From assembly GCA_910584285.1 (NCBI GenBank), contig CAJTYK010000090.1, positions 1 through 5,059 on the forward strand: a stretch of 5,059 bases of DNA, in the 5' to 3' direction. This document shows positions 1-5,059 of this stretch, piece after piece (position 1 is the first letter of the stretch; every line of letters begins with the position of its first letter). The notes beneath the pieces are model-generated. The model saw only the letters and a list, made by a program, of their open reading frames with translations. It made no database searches and was not told the DNA's origin. The stretch comes from an uncultured Oscillospiraceae bacterium. Its GTDB lineage: Bacteria; Bacillota; Clostridia; Oscillospirales; Oscillospiraceae. A program made the translations under genes and the position numbers.

Positions 1-739
1 GGATGATCTGCTCGTACAGCAGAACATATTTCTTTTGGATGATCCTGTCCATGTGATAATGTCCGAAGAAGTGGTATTTGAACTTGCACCGCTGGGTGAC
101 TTCGTCAAGGAAGTCTGTCAGGGCATCCGCCTGATAAAATCCGCCGCTCAGTTCATCCTGCACCGAGGTGGAGCAGCAGTGGGTGATGATGTAGTCCACC
201 TCCCAGCCCGCTCTGTCCAGACTGGCCTTGGCGGTCTGGTACTCCTCCTCACTGGGCAGTTCCTCCTTCCACCAGGACAGGTGGTTCACCCGGTACATCG
301 CGCCTCTGGCGTCCAGTTCCCTGCATTTCTTCTTGAACAGATGATCGTCCGGCTCCAGGATGCCGTCCTGAATGTCGTGACTGCTGGCCCCGCCCATGGT
401 GAGGAACCGCTTCCCACCCAGGTTGAATATCTGGCCCCGCTCCAGCAGGATCACCGAGGGACGGATTCGCCGGATGTTCCCGCCCCGCCATTTCTCCAGC
501 GGATATTTCCGCAGGGCGTCGTAGTTTTCGTGATTCCCTGTCACGAAGGCCGTGGTGAAGGGCCGGCCCTCCAGCCAGTCCAGGCCCTCGTCATCCCGCC
601 CATCGCCGTGCCACACACAGCCGAAGTCTCCGCATACCAGAGCTATGTCCTCTTTTTTGAGGCTCTCCTGCTCATAGAAGATTTCCGGCTGAAAGCGCCG
701 GAGATCCCCGTGGAGGTCGCCCGTGATATAAATTTCCAT
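1..739 (-). CDS. Calcineurin-like metallophosphoesterase, C-terminus cut by window edge
   Basis: Reading the minus strand from the ATG at 739 gives 246 codons with no stop before the left edge, so the end of the gene is missing. The N-terminal MEIYITGDLHGD carries the Asp8/His10 metal-binding pair. It is followed by GDFG (37-40, Asp38), GNHE (68-71, Asn69/His70), ITHC (His187) and GHYH (226-229, His227/His229). This is the full ordered motif set of the calcineurin-like phosphoesterase family, which binds two metal ions and hydrolyses phosphoester bonds. No signal peptide or membrane segment is visible, so a cytoplasmic enzyme is likely. The substrate cannot be told from sequence: nucleotides, nucleic acid ends and phosphoproteins are all known in the family. 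The gene starts 14 bases after the recombinase stop codon and is probably cotranslated with it. The family call is firm; the role is unknown. Confidence 0.9.
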   Translation of the reverse strand, partial: MEIYITGDLHGDLRRFQPEIFYEQESLKKEDIALVCGDFGCVWHGDGRDDEGLDWLEGRPFTTAFVTGNHENYDALRKYPLEKWRGGNIRRIRPSVILLERGQIFNLGGKRFLTMGGASSHDIQDGILEPDDHLFKKKCRELDARGAMYRVNHLSWWKEELPSEEEYQTAKASLDRAGWEVDYIITHCCSTSVQDELSGGFYQADALTDFLDEVTQRCKFKYHFFGHYHMDRIIQKKYVLLYEQII

Positions 740-745
740 CATGAT

Positions 746-750
746 CCTCC
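746..750 (-). promoter_or_regulatory. Ribosome binding site deciding the phosphoesterase start
   Basis: The minus strand reads GGAGG-ATC-ATG-ATG. Two in-frame Met codons lie at 742 and 739. GGAGG is only 3 bases from the first and 6 from the second, so the start at 739 is preferred. The site lies in the few bases between the recombinase stop (756-754) and the phosphoesterase, which suggests translational coupling. Confidence 0.7.
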
Positions 751-753
751 CTG

Positions 754-2403
754 TCAGCTCAGGCTTTTGTCAACCTCCAGCCCCGGATAGCGAAATTTGA
801 TGCAGACGGTTTCAGCGTCCAGAACTGTGATCTGCTCCACGAATTTACGGGTGATGGCGTCATCATATACGGCAAATTTTGTTCCCCGCTGCTCTACAAA
901 TTCCCGCAGGCGGTCCATCCGGGCCGCTTGGCCAGCCTGCCGCTCATCTGCCTGCCGGAGCGTCCCAAGCTGGTGCAGGATGCCCTCCCTCTTCTCTGCG
1001 ATCTCTCTGAGTTGGGCGTTCAATTCTTCGTTTTCCATGTTCTCTGGCAGTGCCAACGCCTGTTCCATCAGCACCGCCTGTTCCGCCGTCACAGCCGCCA
1101 GCCGCTGGCGCAGGGTGAGCGGATCGACCCCACCGCTCTCCTGCCCCCGCTGGACAAGGCTGGCGATGTCCAGGAACTCCTCCGTGATCTCCTGCCCGGT
1201 CTGGTCAAGGCCGTTGATGGCCTCCAGGATGGCCCGGTGCAGTTTGTCCTCGTCCAATGTGGGGGAGGTGTGGCAGTATTTGGTGCCGAACTCCAACCGG
1301 GAGACGCATCGCCAGACGATCCGCTTTTTGCCGTTTCTGGCCCAGGTGCATCGCTTGTACGGTGTACCGCACTCCCCGCACACCAGAAGCTCACTGAGGG
1401 CGTACTTGGCGGAATATTTGCCCTGCTCGGTCTTGGCACTTTTCTGCATCACCTTCCGCTTGCTGGCCCTGCGGGCCATTTCCTCCCGCACCTGATAGAA
1501 GATATCCTTCGGAATGATGGGCGGGTGGTTGTTCTCCACATACACCATGGGGCGCTCACCCTGGTTTTTCTTCACCGTCTTGCTGATGCAGTCGGTGGTA
1601 TAGGTCTTTTGCAGAAGGGCGTCGCCAATGTATTTTTCATTTACCAGGATGTTGTGGATCACCTGATATGTCCAGCCCTGGACCCCGCAGGAGGTGGGGA
1701 TCTCGTCCGCTTCCAGCTCCGCCTTGATTTGACCCAGGCTGCATCCGTCCAGGTAGCGGCGGAAGATACGCTTCACCGTTTCCGCCTCCTCTGGGACGAT
1801 CTCCGGCTGACCGTCCGGCCCCCGTTGGTAGCCCAGCAGCTTCCGGTATTGGAAGGGGACATTCCCCGCCTCCCGGCTCTTTTGGATGCCCCAGATCACG
1901 TTTTTGCTGATGGATTCGCTCTCCGCCTGGGCAAAGCCGCTGAACAGGGTGATCAGGAACTCGCTGGACTCCGTCAGCGTATTGATATTTTCCTTTTCAA
2001 AGATCACACCGATGCCGTTGGCCCGGAGCATCCGCACCATTTCCAGGCTGTCCACCGTATTCCGGGCAAAGCGGGAGAGGGATTTGGTGAGGATCAGGTC
2101 GATTCGGCCCCGTTTGCAGGCGGCGATCATCCGCTTGAACTCCGTCCGCTTTTTCATGCTTGTGCCGGTTATGCCTTTGTCAGCGAAAATACCGGCCATC
2201 TCCCAATCGGGGTTCTCCCCGATCTTCTGGGTATAGTAGGCTTTCTGGGCAGTGTAGCTGGTGAGCTGCTCCTCGCTGTCGGTGGATACCCGGCAGTAGG
2301 CAGCCACCCGTTGCTTGCTGCCGGAGGCCCGTCCGGGGGCTGATACCGGCTTTGTGGCGGGGATGATGCGTATCTTCCGTTCCCGCGGTACGGTTTGTTC
2401 CAT
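754..2403 (-). CDS. Large serine recombinase (site-specific integrase/transposase type)
   Basis: This 549-residue protein has the layout of large serine recombinases, which integrate and excise mobile elements by cutting both strands through a phosphoserine link. The N-terminal resolvase domain (about 31-180) contains YCRVS with Arg38 and the predicted nucleophile Ser40, then KSLSRFARN with Arg111 and Arg114. The segment around residues 146-175 looks like the long helix E. The recombinase DNA-binding domain follows (about 186-310), then a zinc ribbon with CGEC (Cys342, Cys345), Cys366 and Cys377. A Glu/Gln/Leu-rich, probably coiled-coil stretch covers about 430-505, and a C-terminal strand region ends near 540. 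Length matches TndX-like enzymes (about 530 residues). AAAGGAG at 2415-2409 lies 5 bases before the ATG. No catalytic residue or domain appears lost, so it should be active. It is the third gene of a recombinase module and follows the catalytic-domain-less paralogue by 31 bases. Its target site is not identifiable here. Confidence 0.95.
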   Translation of the reverse strand: MEQTVPRERKIRIIPATKPVSAPGRASGSKQRVAAYCRVSTDSEEQLTSYTAQKAYYTQKIGENPDWEMAGIFADKGITGTSMKKRTEFKRMIAACKRGRIDLILTKSLSRFARNTVDSLEMVRMLRANGIGVIFEKENINTLTESSEFLITLFSGFAQAESESISKNVIWGIQKSREAGNVPFQYRKLLGYQRGPDGQPEIVPEEAETVKRIFRRYLDGCSLGQIKAELEADEIPTSCGVQGWTYQVIHNILVNEKYIGDALLQKTYTTDCISKTVKKNQGERPMVYVENNHPPIIPKDIFYQVREEMARRASKRKVMQKSAKTEQGKYSAKYALSELLVCGECGTPYKRCTWARNGKKRIVWRCVSRLEFGTKYCHTSPTLDEDKLHRAILEAINGLDQTGQEITEEFLDIASLVQRGQESGGVDPLTLRQRLAAVTAEQAVLMEQALALPENMENEELNAQLREIAEKREGILHQLGTLRQADERQAGQAARMDRLREFVEQRGTKFAVYDDAITRKFVEQITVLDAETVCIKFRYPGLEVDKSLS

Positions 2404-2434
2404 GACGGCTCCTTTCCCAATCGGTTTTGAACGA

Positions 2435-3127
2435 TTACTTAAAGGTCACTGTCACCGCGTTCTCCGCAGTGATGGTGATGTATTTTATCGCCTGCGCATA
2501 GGCTTTTTCCTTTATCAAACGCTGGGTATCCGGCGAGGCTGCCGGTGTGTCAAAACAGGCGTACCGGGCGGAGATGCCCTGCAAGATCAGGGCCACCACA
2601 TCCTCCGGGCATTCCGGCCTCTCCAGTCCTCGGTTGATGGCGTTGGTCAGGCGGACGGTTTCCTCGGAGGGGGTGTATCCGCCCTCTGCCGGTGGGGTGT
2701 ACTCCGCCGCCTGCCGCTCCACCTCCGCCAGCAGGTCAGCATCGGGGATGACGACCTCCCCGCCGCACTCAGCGCACCGAAGGTACAGCGTGTCAGGTTT
2801 ATGCACACTGCTGAACCACCGCTTCAGGCGTCCACCGCAGGGACAGCGCAGTGTCTCCCGCAGAGCGGACACCGGACGGTTCCGGCGATTACGTTTCCCC
2901 CACTTCTTTTGAAGCAGAGCTTGGACAGCCTGAAAAGTTTCGCTGTCTATCAGTTCAGGATAGCCATCGGCACCCATGTAGCGCTCATTTCTGAGGATGA
3001 ACGAGATCCTGAATTTATTCCACACAGGCCGGTCCGGGCTGTAGAGAATGCCCCCGGCGTTCAGAATATCCGATATTTCCCATTGAAATTTCCCTTCCAG
3101 GCAGAGGGCAAATATCCGGCTGACCAC
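2435..3127 (-). CDS. Serine recombinase-like protein lacking the catalytic domain
   Basis: The 230-residue product from GTG 3127 resembles the middle and end of a large serine recombinase. Residues 1-75 match the recombinase DNA-binding domain (SRIFALCLEG, then a W-N-K segment, FILRNERYMG and a DxETFQAVQ segment). A compact zinc ribbon has CPCGG (Cys95, Cys97) and CAECGG (Cys118, Cys121). The C-terminus IKYITITAENAVTVTFK aligns by eye with FVEQITVLDAETVCIKF of the neighbouring 549-residue enzyme. There is no resolvase domain, nucleophilic Ser or active-site Arg motif, and none is seen upstream in any frame. It therefore cannot cut DNA alone; it may help the active enzyme bind or choose sites, or it may be a decaying remnant. 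GTG is chosen because GGAGG (3137-3133) sits 5 bases upstream. Domain homology, however, continues in frame about 11 codons further upstream without a good start codon, so the 5' end is uncertain. Confidence 0.8.
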   Translation of the reverse strand: MVSRIFALCLEGKFQWEISDILNAGGILYSPDRPVWNKFRISFILRNERYMGADGYPELIDSETFQAVQALLQKKWGKRNRRNRPVSALRETLRCPCGGRLKRWFSSVHKPDTLYLRCAECGGEVVIPDADLLAEVERQAAEYTPPAEGGYTPSEETVRLTNAINRGLERPECPEDVVALILQGISARYACFDTPAASPDTQRLIKEKAYAQAIKYITITAENAVTVTFK

Positions 3128-3132
3128 CGCCG

Positions 3133-3137
3133 CCTCC
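3133..3137 (-). promoter_or_regulatory. Ribosome binding site supporting the GTG start at 3127
   Basis: GGAGG lies 5 bases before the GTG at 3127 on the minus strand, which is good spacing. No ATG or TTG in this frame lies between the end of the 58-residue ORF and this point. The site overlaps sequence that, read as protein in the same frame, still looks like recombinase domain, so it may be a fortuitous or secondary start. A stronger AAGGAGG at 3171-3165 lies inside the 58-residue ORF but is only 2 bases from an ATG (3162) that runs into the tandem stop after three codons. Confidence 0.45.
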
Positions 3138-3150
3138 AGGGGCTGGGTTA

Positions 3151-3327
3151 TCAGCTTTCCATGGCCTCCTTGCTGTTGTAGCCGTCCACATATAGGGTGT
3201 AACCCTCGCCGTGGGCCTTGTAGCCGTCCTCGTAGTTGAGTGCCTCCGCCTCTTGGGCGGTCAGGGTGCGGGTCTCCAGGCGTCCGGCATCGTAAAATTT
3301 CTGTTCCAAATAAAATGGATATTCCAT
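3151..3327 (-). CDS. Unrecognised 58-residue acidic Tyr/Gly-rich protein of the recombinase module
   Basis: The ORF starts MEYPFYLEQKFYDAGRLET and ends SKEAMES at a tandem stop, TGA TAA. A strong AAAGGAG (3342-3336) sits 8 bases before the ATG, so translation is likely. It is rich in Glu, Asp, Tyr and Gly, with the imperfectly repeated pieces EDGYKAHGEGY and TLYVDGY. It has no Cys, no signal peptide and no membrane segment. I do not recognise a named family; from memory, similar short ORFs precede recombinase genes in clostridial integrative elements, but I cannot check that here. It is the first gene of the presumed recombinase operon, 23 bases before the GTG of the recombinase-like gene. 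It could be an excision or directionality factor, a regulator, or the N-terminal part of a frameshifted longer recombinase-like protein. The coding call is fairly sure; the function is unknown. Confidence 0.65.
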   Translation of the reverse strand: MEYPFYLEQKFYDAGRLETRTLTAQEAEALNYEDGYKAHGEGYTLYVDGYNSKEAMES

Positions 3328-3361
3328 GCCGTAGTCTCCTTTCCTCTGGGTACCGACAACA

Positions 3362-3391
3362 CTACCACACCCTGGCGGGAATAGCTACCAC
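3362..3391. repeat. 7-bp direct repeat CTACCAC, 23-bp phasing
   Basis: CTACCAC occurs at 3362-3368 and again at 3385-3391 (GTGGTAG on the minus strand). The second copy covers the loop of the adjacent inverted repeat and the first base of its right arm. The 23-bp offset is close to two helical turns, as would suit a protein bound twice on one DNA face. A 7-bp match may also be chance. I see no convincing -35/-10 promoter pair in the 63-base spacer. Confidence 0.4.
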
Positions 3392-3398
3392 TATTCCC
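3377..3398. repeat. Perfect 8-bp inverted repeat in front of the recombinase module
   Basis: On the plus strand GGGAATAG (3377-3384) and CTATTCCC (3391-3398) are exact reverse complements separated by CTACCA. The stop codon of the 49-residue ORF lies inside one arm. No T-run follows on either strand, so this is not a typical intrinsic terminator. It sits 50 bases upstream of the 58-residue ORF start, where an operator, an RNA hairpin or a recombinase-binding site would be plausible. The structure is certain; the function is inference. Confidence 0.55.
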
Positions 3399-3540
3399 AC
3401 ACAGTTGCGGAGCGGTAGCGCTCCAGGGCCAGCCGTTTGGCGGCCCACAGCTCCTCGGCGGACAGAAGGCCGGCTTCCGCTGCCTGTTCCAGCAGCCGGG
3501 TCACCAGGATATACCGCATTTCATTCTTCACATCGATCAT
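3391..3540 (-). CDS. 49-residue helical protein, SHOCT-like, coupled to the helicase gene
   Basis: The ORF begins MIDVKNEMRYILVTRLLEQ and ends RYRSATVWE at a TAG stop. GGGAGG (3553-3548) lies 7 bases before the ATG, and the ATG overlaps the helicase stop as ATGA, a classic sign of translational coupling. The pattern of a hydrophobic helix, then AGLLSAEEL, then an AAKRLALERY helix resembles the short SHOCT-type helical module (a helix, a G-L-I/L-S/T-x-E-E turn, a second helix). These modules often occur as short proteins or C-terminal tails and may mediate oligomer or nucleic-acid contacts. No Cys, signal peptide or membrane segment is present. It could be a subunit or regulator of the helicase, or the first gene of the recombinase module. 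Coding is likely; the family assignment is by eye only. Confidence 0.7.
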   Translation of the reverse strand: MIDVKNEMRYILVTRLLEQAAEAGLLSAEELWAAKRLALERYRSATVWE

Positions 3541-5059
3541 GCGGATGCCTCCCGGAAATAATCCGGCCCTTTCACTGCTTGTATAAACCGCGCTACATCC
3601 CCCAGGCTGCCGGTGACGGGCATCTCCGGCAGGGCGGCCAGCACATCCTTGCTGTAGCGCTTGCCCTTTGCGGCCCGCTCATCCAGAATGGCCACCACGC
3701 AGGTGTCCGTCTCGGTGCGGATGGCCCGCCCGAAGCCCTGCTTCAGCTTGATCTGCATCTCCGGCACCACCACCGCCCGGATGAACAACCGGAGGGAGGG
3801 GTGGTTCTCCCGCTCTTTCTCCTTCAGCGCGTCCGGGACGGCGAAGGGCAGGCGGGGGATGATCAGCAGGGACACACAGTCGCCGGGGAAGTCGAAGCCC
3901 TCCCAGGCGGCTCCCGCCGCCAGCAGCACACTGCCGGGGCTGGCTTTGAACTGCTCGGTGGCATGGATGGCGCTGCGGCCCATGGTGAACAGCGGATAGC
4001 GCAGGCCATGGCCCGGCAGGCGCTCCTTCACCGCCGACATGGCGGCGTAAGAGGTGAACAGCGCCAGGGCGTGGCCCTGGGCCGCATCCAGCAGGGCGGC
4101 GATCTCCTTCGCCAGCTCGTCATAGTAGGCCGCAGCCTTTTGCCTGGGCGGATATTTGGGTAAGTACAGCAAGCAATTCCGCTGGTAGTCAAAGGGTGAC
4201 GGGGCGACAGACTCCGTGACGCGGCTGTCGGTCAGCAGGCCCGTTTCCTCTTTGAAGCGCCGGAAGTCCTCGCCCACGGCCAGGGTGGCGGAGGTGAGGA
4301 CGACGGGCCGCTCCTGCCGCCAGAGCGTTTGACGGAGCTGGGCGGTCAGGTCGGCAATGGTGGCGCACAGCATGGTGCCGCCATGGGTGTCCTCCTCGGT
4401 GTAAAAAACCATATCCGGGTGGCCCTGGTGGAACAGGGCCACGCTGGACGAGACGTCCTTCAGCCGCCTGCGGGTGGCGGGTGTCAGCAGGCCGTGGAGC
4501 TGCCGGTGAATCACCGTAAGGCTCCGCTCCGGCGCGGCCAGCGATTTTTGGTAGTGGTCGAAGGTCTTGCCCTCCGGCGGGCGGTCCAGCTTCCGCATCA
4601 GCGGCGCGGCACTGTCGGCCAGGACTTCCGCCGCCAGCAGGAAGCGTTCGCCCCGCAGGCTGTGGGTCAGGGCGCGGATGTCCTCCGCCGTAAGGGTCAC
4701 TCCGAACATCTGGCGGGCTGTCTCCGGCAGCTTGTGGGCCTCGTCCACGATGAGGGCGCAGGCGTCCGGCAGGATGGGCTTTCGCCCGCTGCCCCGGTGG
4801 ATGGCGTCCGCCAGCAGCAGGTTGTGGTTGCAGATCTGGAAGAGATAGCGCCCGGAATCACAGTCCTCCAAAAAGGCACGATACCGGCAGCCCTCCCGCT
4901 GACAGTCGCAGATCCGGGGGACGCAGACGCGCTCCCGGTCATAGCCGCTGAGATGGGCTGCCTCGTCCATGTCAAGCTGCCCGCGCAGGGAGAGCAGGGC
5001 CGCTCCGGCTTTCCAGTTCTTCTTTTGAAGATCCAGTTGGCCCAGCCGCTGCTCCAGCC
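3537..5059 (-). CDS. DinG/XPD-type ATP-dependent DNA helicase, N-terminus cut by window edge
   Basis: The minus-strand frame is open from the right edge to the TGA at 3539-3537, giving about 506 residues. The Met at 4970 is internal, because 29 in-frame codons precede it. Numbering from that Met, a Cys-rich stretch (Cys16, 21, 23, 28, 37, 47) followed by ICNHNLLLADAI fits the Fe-S cluster region of DinG/XPD helicases. Walker B is IVDEAH (DEAH at 76-79). Motif III is LTSATL (225-230), then AWEGFDFPG (355-363), and motif VI is QGFGRAIRTETD (411-422). These belong to superfamily 2 helicases that use ATP to unwind DNA 5'-to-3', acting in repair and R-loop or replication-conflict removal. Walker A must lie outside the window. 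The C-terminus appears complete. It overlaps the 49-residue gene by 4 bases. It may be a host gene or part of a mobile element. Confidence 0.92.
   Translation of the reverse strand, partial: LEQRLGQLDLQKKNWKAGAALLSLRGQLDMDEAAHLSGYDRERVCVPRICDCQREGCRYRAFLEDCDSGRYLFQICNHNLLLADAIHRGSGRKPILPDACALIVDEAHKLPETARQMFGVTLTAEDIRALTHSLRGERFLLAAEVLADSAAPLMRKLDRPPEGKTFDHYQKSLAAPERSLTVIHRQLHGLLTPATRRRLKDVSSSVALFHQGHPDMVFYTEEDTHGGTMLCATIADLTAQLRQTLWRQERPVVLTSATLAVGEDFRRFKEETGLLTDSRVTESVAPSPFDYQRNCLLYLPKYPPRQKAAAYYDELAKEIAALLDAAQGHALALFTSYAAMSAVKERLPGHGLRYPLFTMGRSAIHATEQFKASPGSVLLAAGAAWEGFDFPGDCVSLLIIPRLPFAVPDALKEKERENHPSLRLFIRAVVVPEMQIKLKQGFGRAIRTETDTCVVAILDERAAKGKRYSKDVLAALPEMPVTGSLGDVARFIQAVKGPDYFREASA

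Noticed and set aside
35..790. Plus-strand ORF of 251 codons opposite the phosphoesterase
   Set aside because: The minus strand carries the complete phosphoesterase motif set here; the plus-strand product shows no domain and is a codon-bias shadow.
928..2343. Long plus-strand ORF (471 codons) opposite the recombinase
   Set aside because: It lies antisense to a clearly recognised enzyme; its protein has no recognisable motif and a Leu/Gly/Pro/His-rich make-up typical of antisense reading in G+C-rich DNA.
3160..3162. ATG with upstream AAGGAGG as start of the recombinase-like gene
   Set aside because: It is in the frame of the 58-residue ORF and reaches TGA after three codons, and the spacing to AAGGAGG is only 2 bases; it would work only if the reading frame were shifted.
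2315..3181. Plus-strand ORF of 288 codons opposite the recombinase-like gene
   Set aside because: It is antisense to zinc-ribbon and recombinase-domain coding sequence, with no motif and no convincing start context.
3377..3398. Rho-independent terminator after the 49-residue ORF
   Set aside because: The hairpin stem is good, but no T-run follows on the minus strand (GCCAGGG comes next) or on the plus strand.
3240..4163. Plus-strand ORF of 307 codons opposite the helicase end and small genes
   Set aside because: It crosses three supported minus-strand genes and the spacer; the composition is Gly/His/Gln-rich shadow with no domain.
1..5059. CRISPR array, tRNA or rRNA gene
   Set aside because: No regularly spaced repeats and no recognisable tRNA or rRNA segments were seen; nearly all of the window is protein-coding.

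Overview
The window looks like a piece of a G+C-rich (by eye clearly above 50%) genome of a gut-type Clostridia, such as Oscillospiraceae/Ruminococcaceae relatives. This is inferred from the style of the large serine recombinase, the strong AGGAGG-like ribosome binding sites and the high-GC codon use. No marker gene fixes the taxon. Every gene I can support lies on the minus strand, so the text follows transcription from right to left.

Layout: (1) 5059-3537, the C-terminal ~506 residues of a DinG/XPD-type superfamily 2 DNA helicase whose N-terminus, with Walker A, lies beyond the right edge. (2) 3540-3391, a 49-residue helical protein, SHOCT-like in appearance, whose ATG overlaps the helicase stop in an ATGA. 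(3) 3390-3328, a short spacer; together with the end of gene 2 it holds a perfect 8-bp inverted repeat and a 7-bp direct repeat. (4) 3327-3151, an unrecognised 58-residue acidic, Tyr/Gly-rich protein. (5) 3127-2435, a serine-recombinase-like protein that has the recombinase DNA-binding domain, zinc ribbon and C-terminal strand but no resolvase catalytic domain. (6) 2403-754, a complete 549-residue large serine recombinase. (7) 742/739-1, the N-terminal 246 residues of a calcineurin-like metallophosphoesterase, cut by the left edge.

Spacings are tight throughout: an overlap, then 63, 23, 31 and 11-14 bases. Each start except the cut-off helicase's has a good Shine-Dalgarno sequence, so genes 4-7 and probably all seven could be cotranscribed. 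The recombinase module (4-6) is typical of the integration/excision end of an integrative element; no element end or attachment site can be proven here. Whether the helicase and phosphoesterase are cargo or flanking host genes is open.

The most interesting points are these. Recombinase-domain homology extends upstream of the only good start codon of gene 5, into the stop region of the 58-residue ORF, and a single -1 shift would fuse the two into one 297-residue protein. A catalytically empty recombinase paralogue sits beside the active one. The repeat cluster in front of the recombinase module could be an operator or a recombination site.
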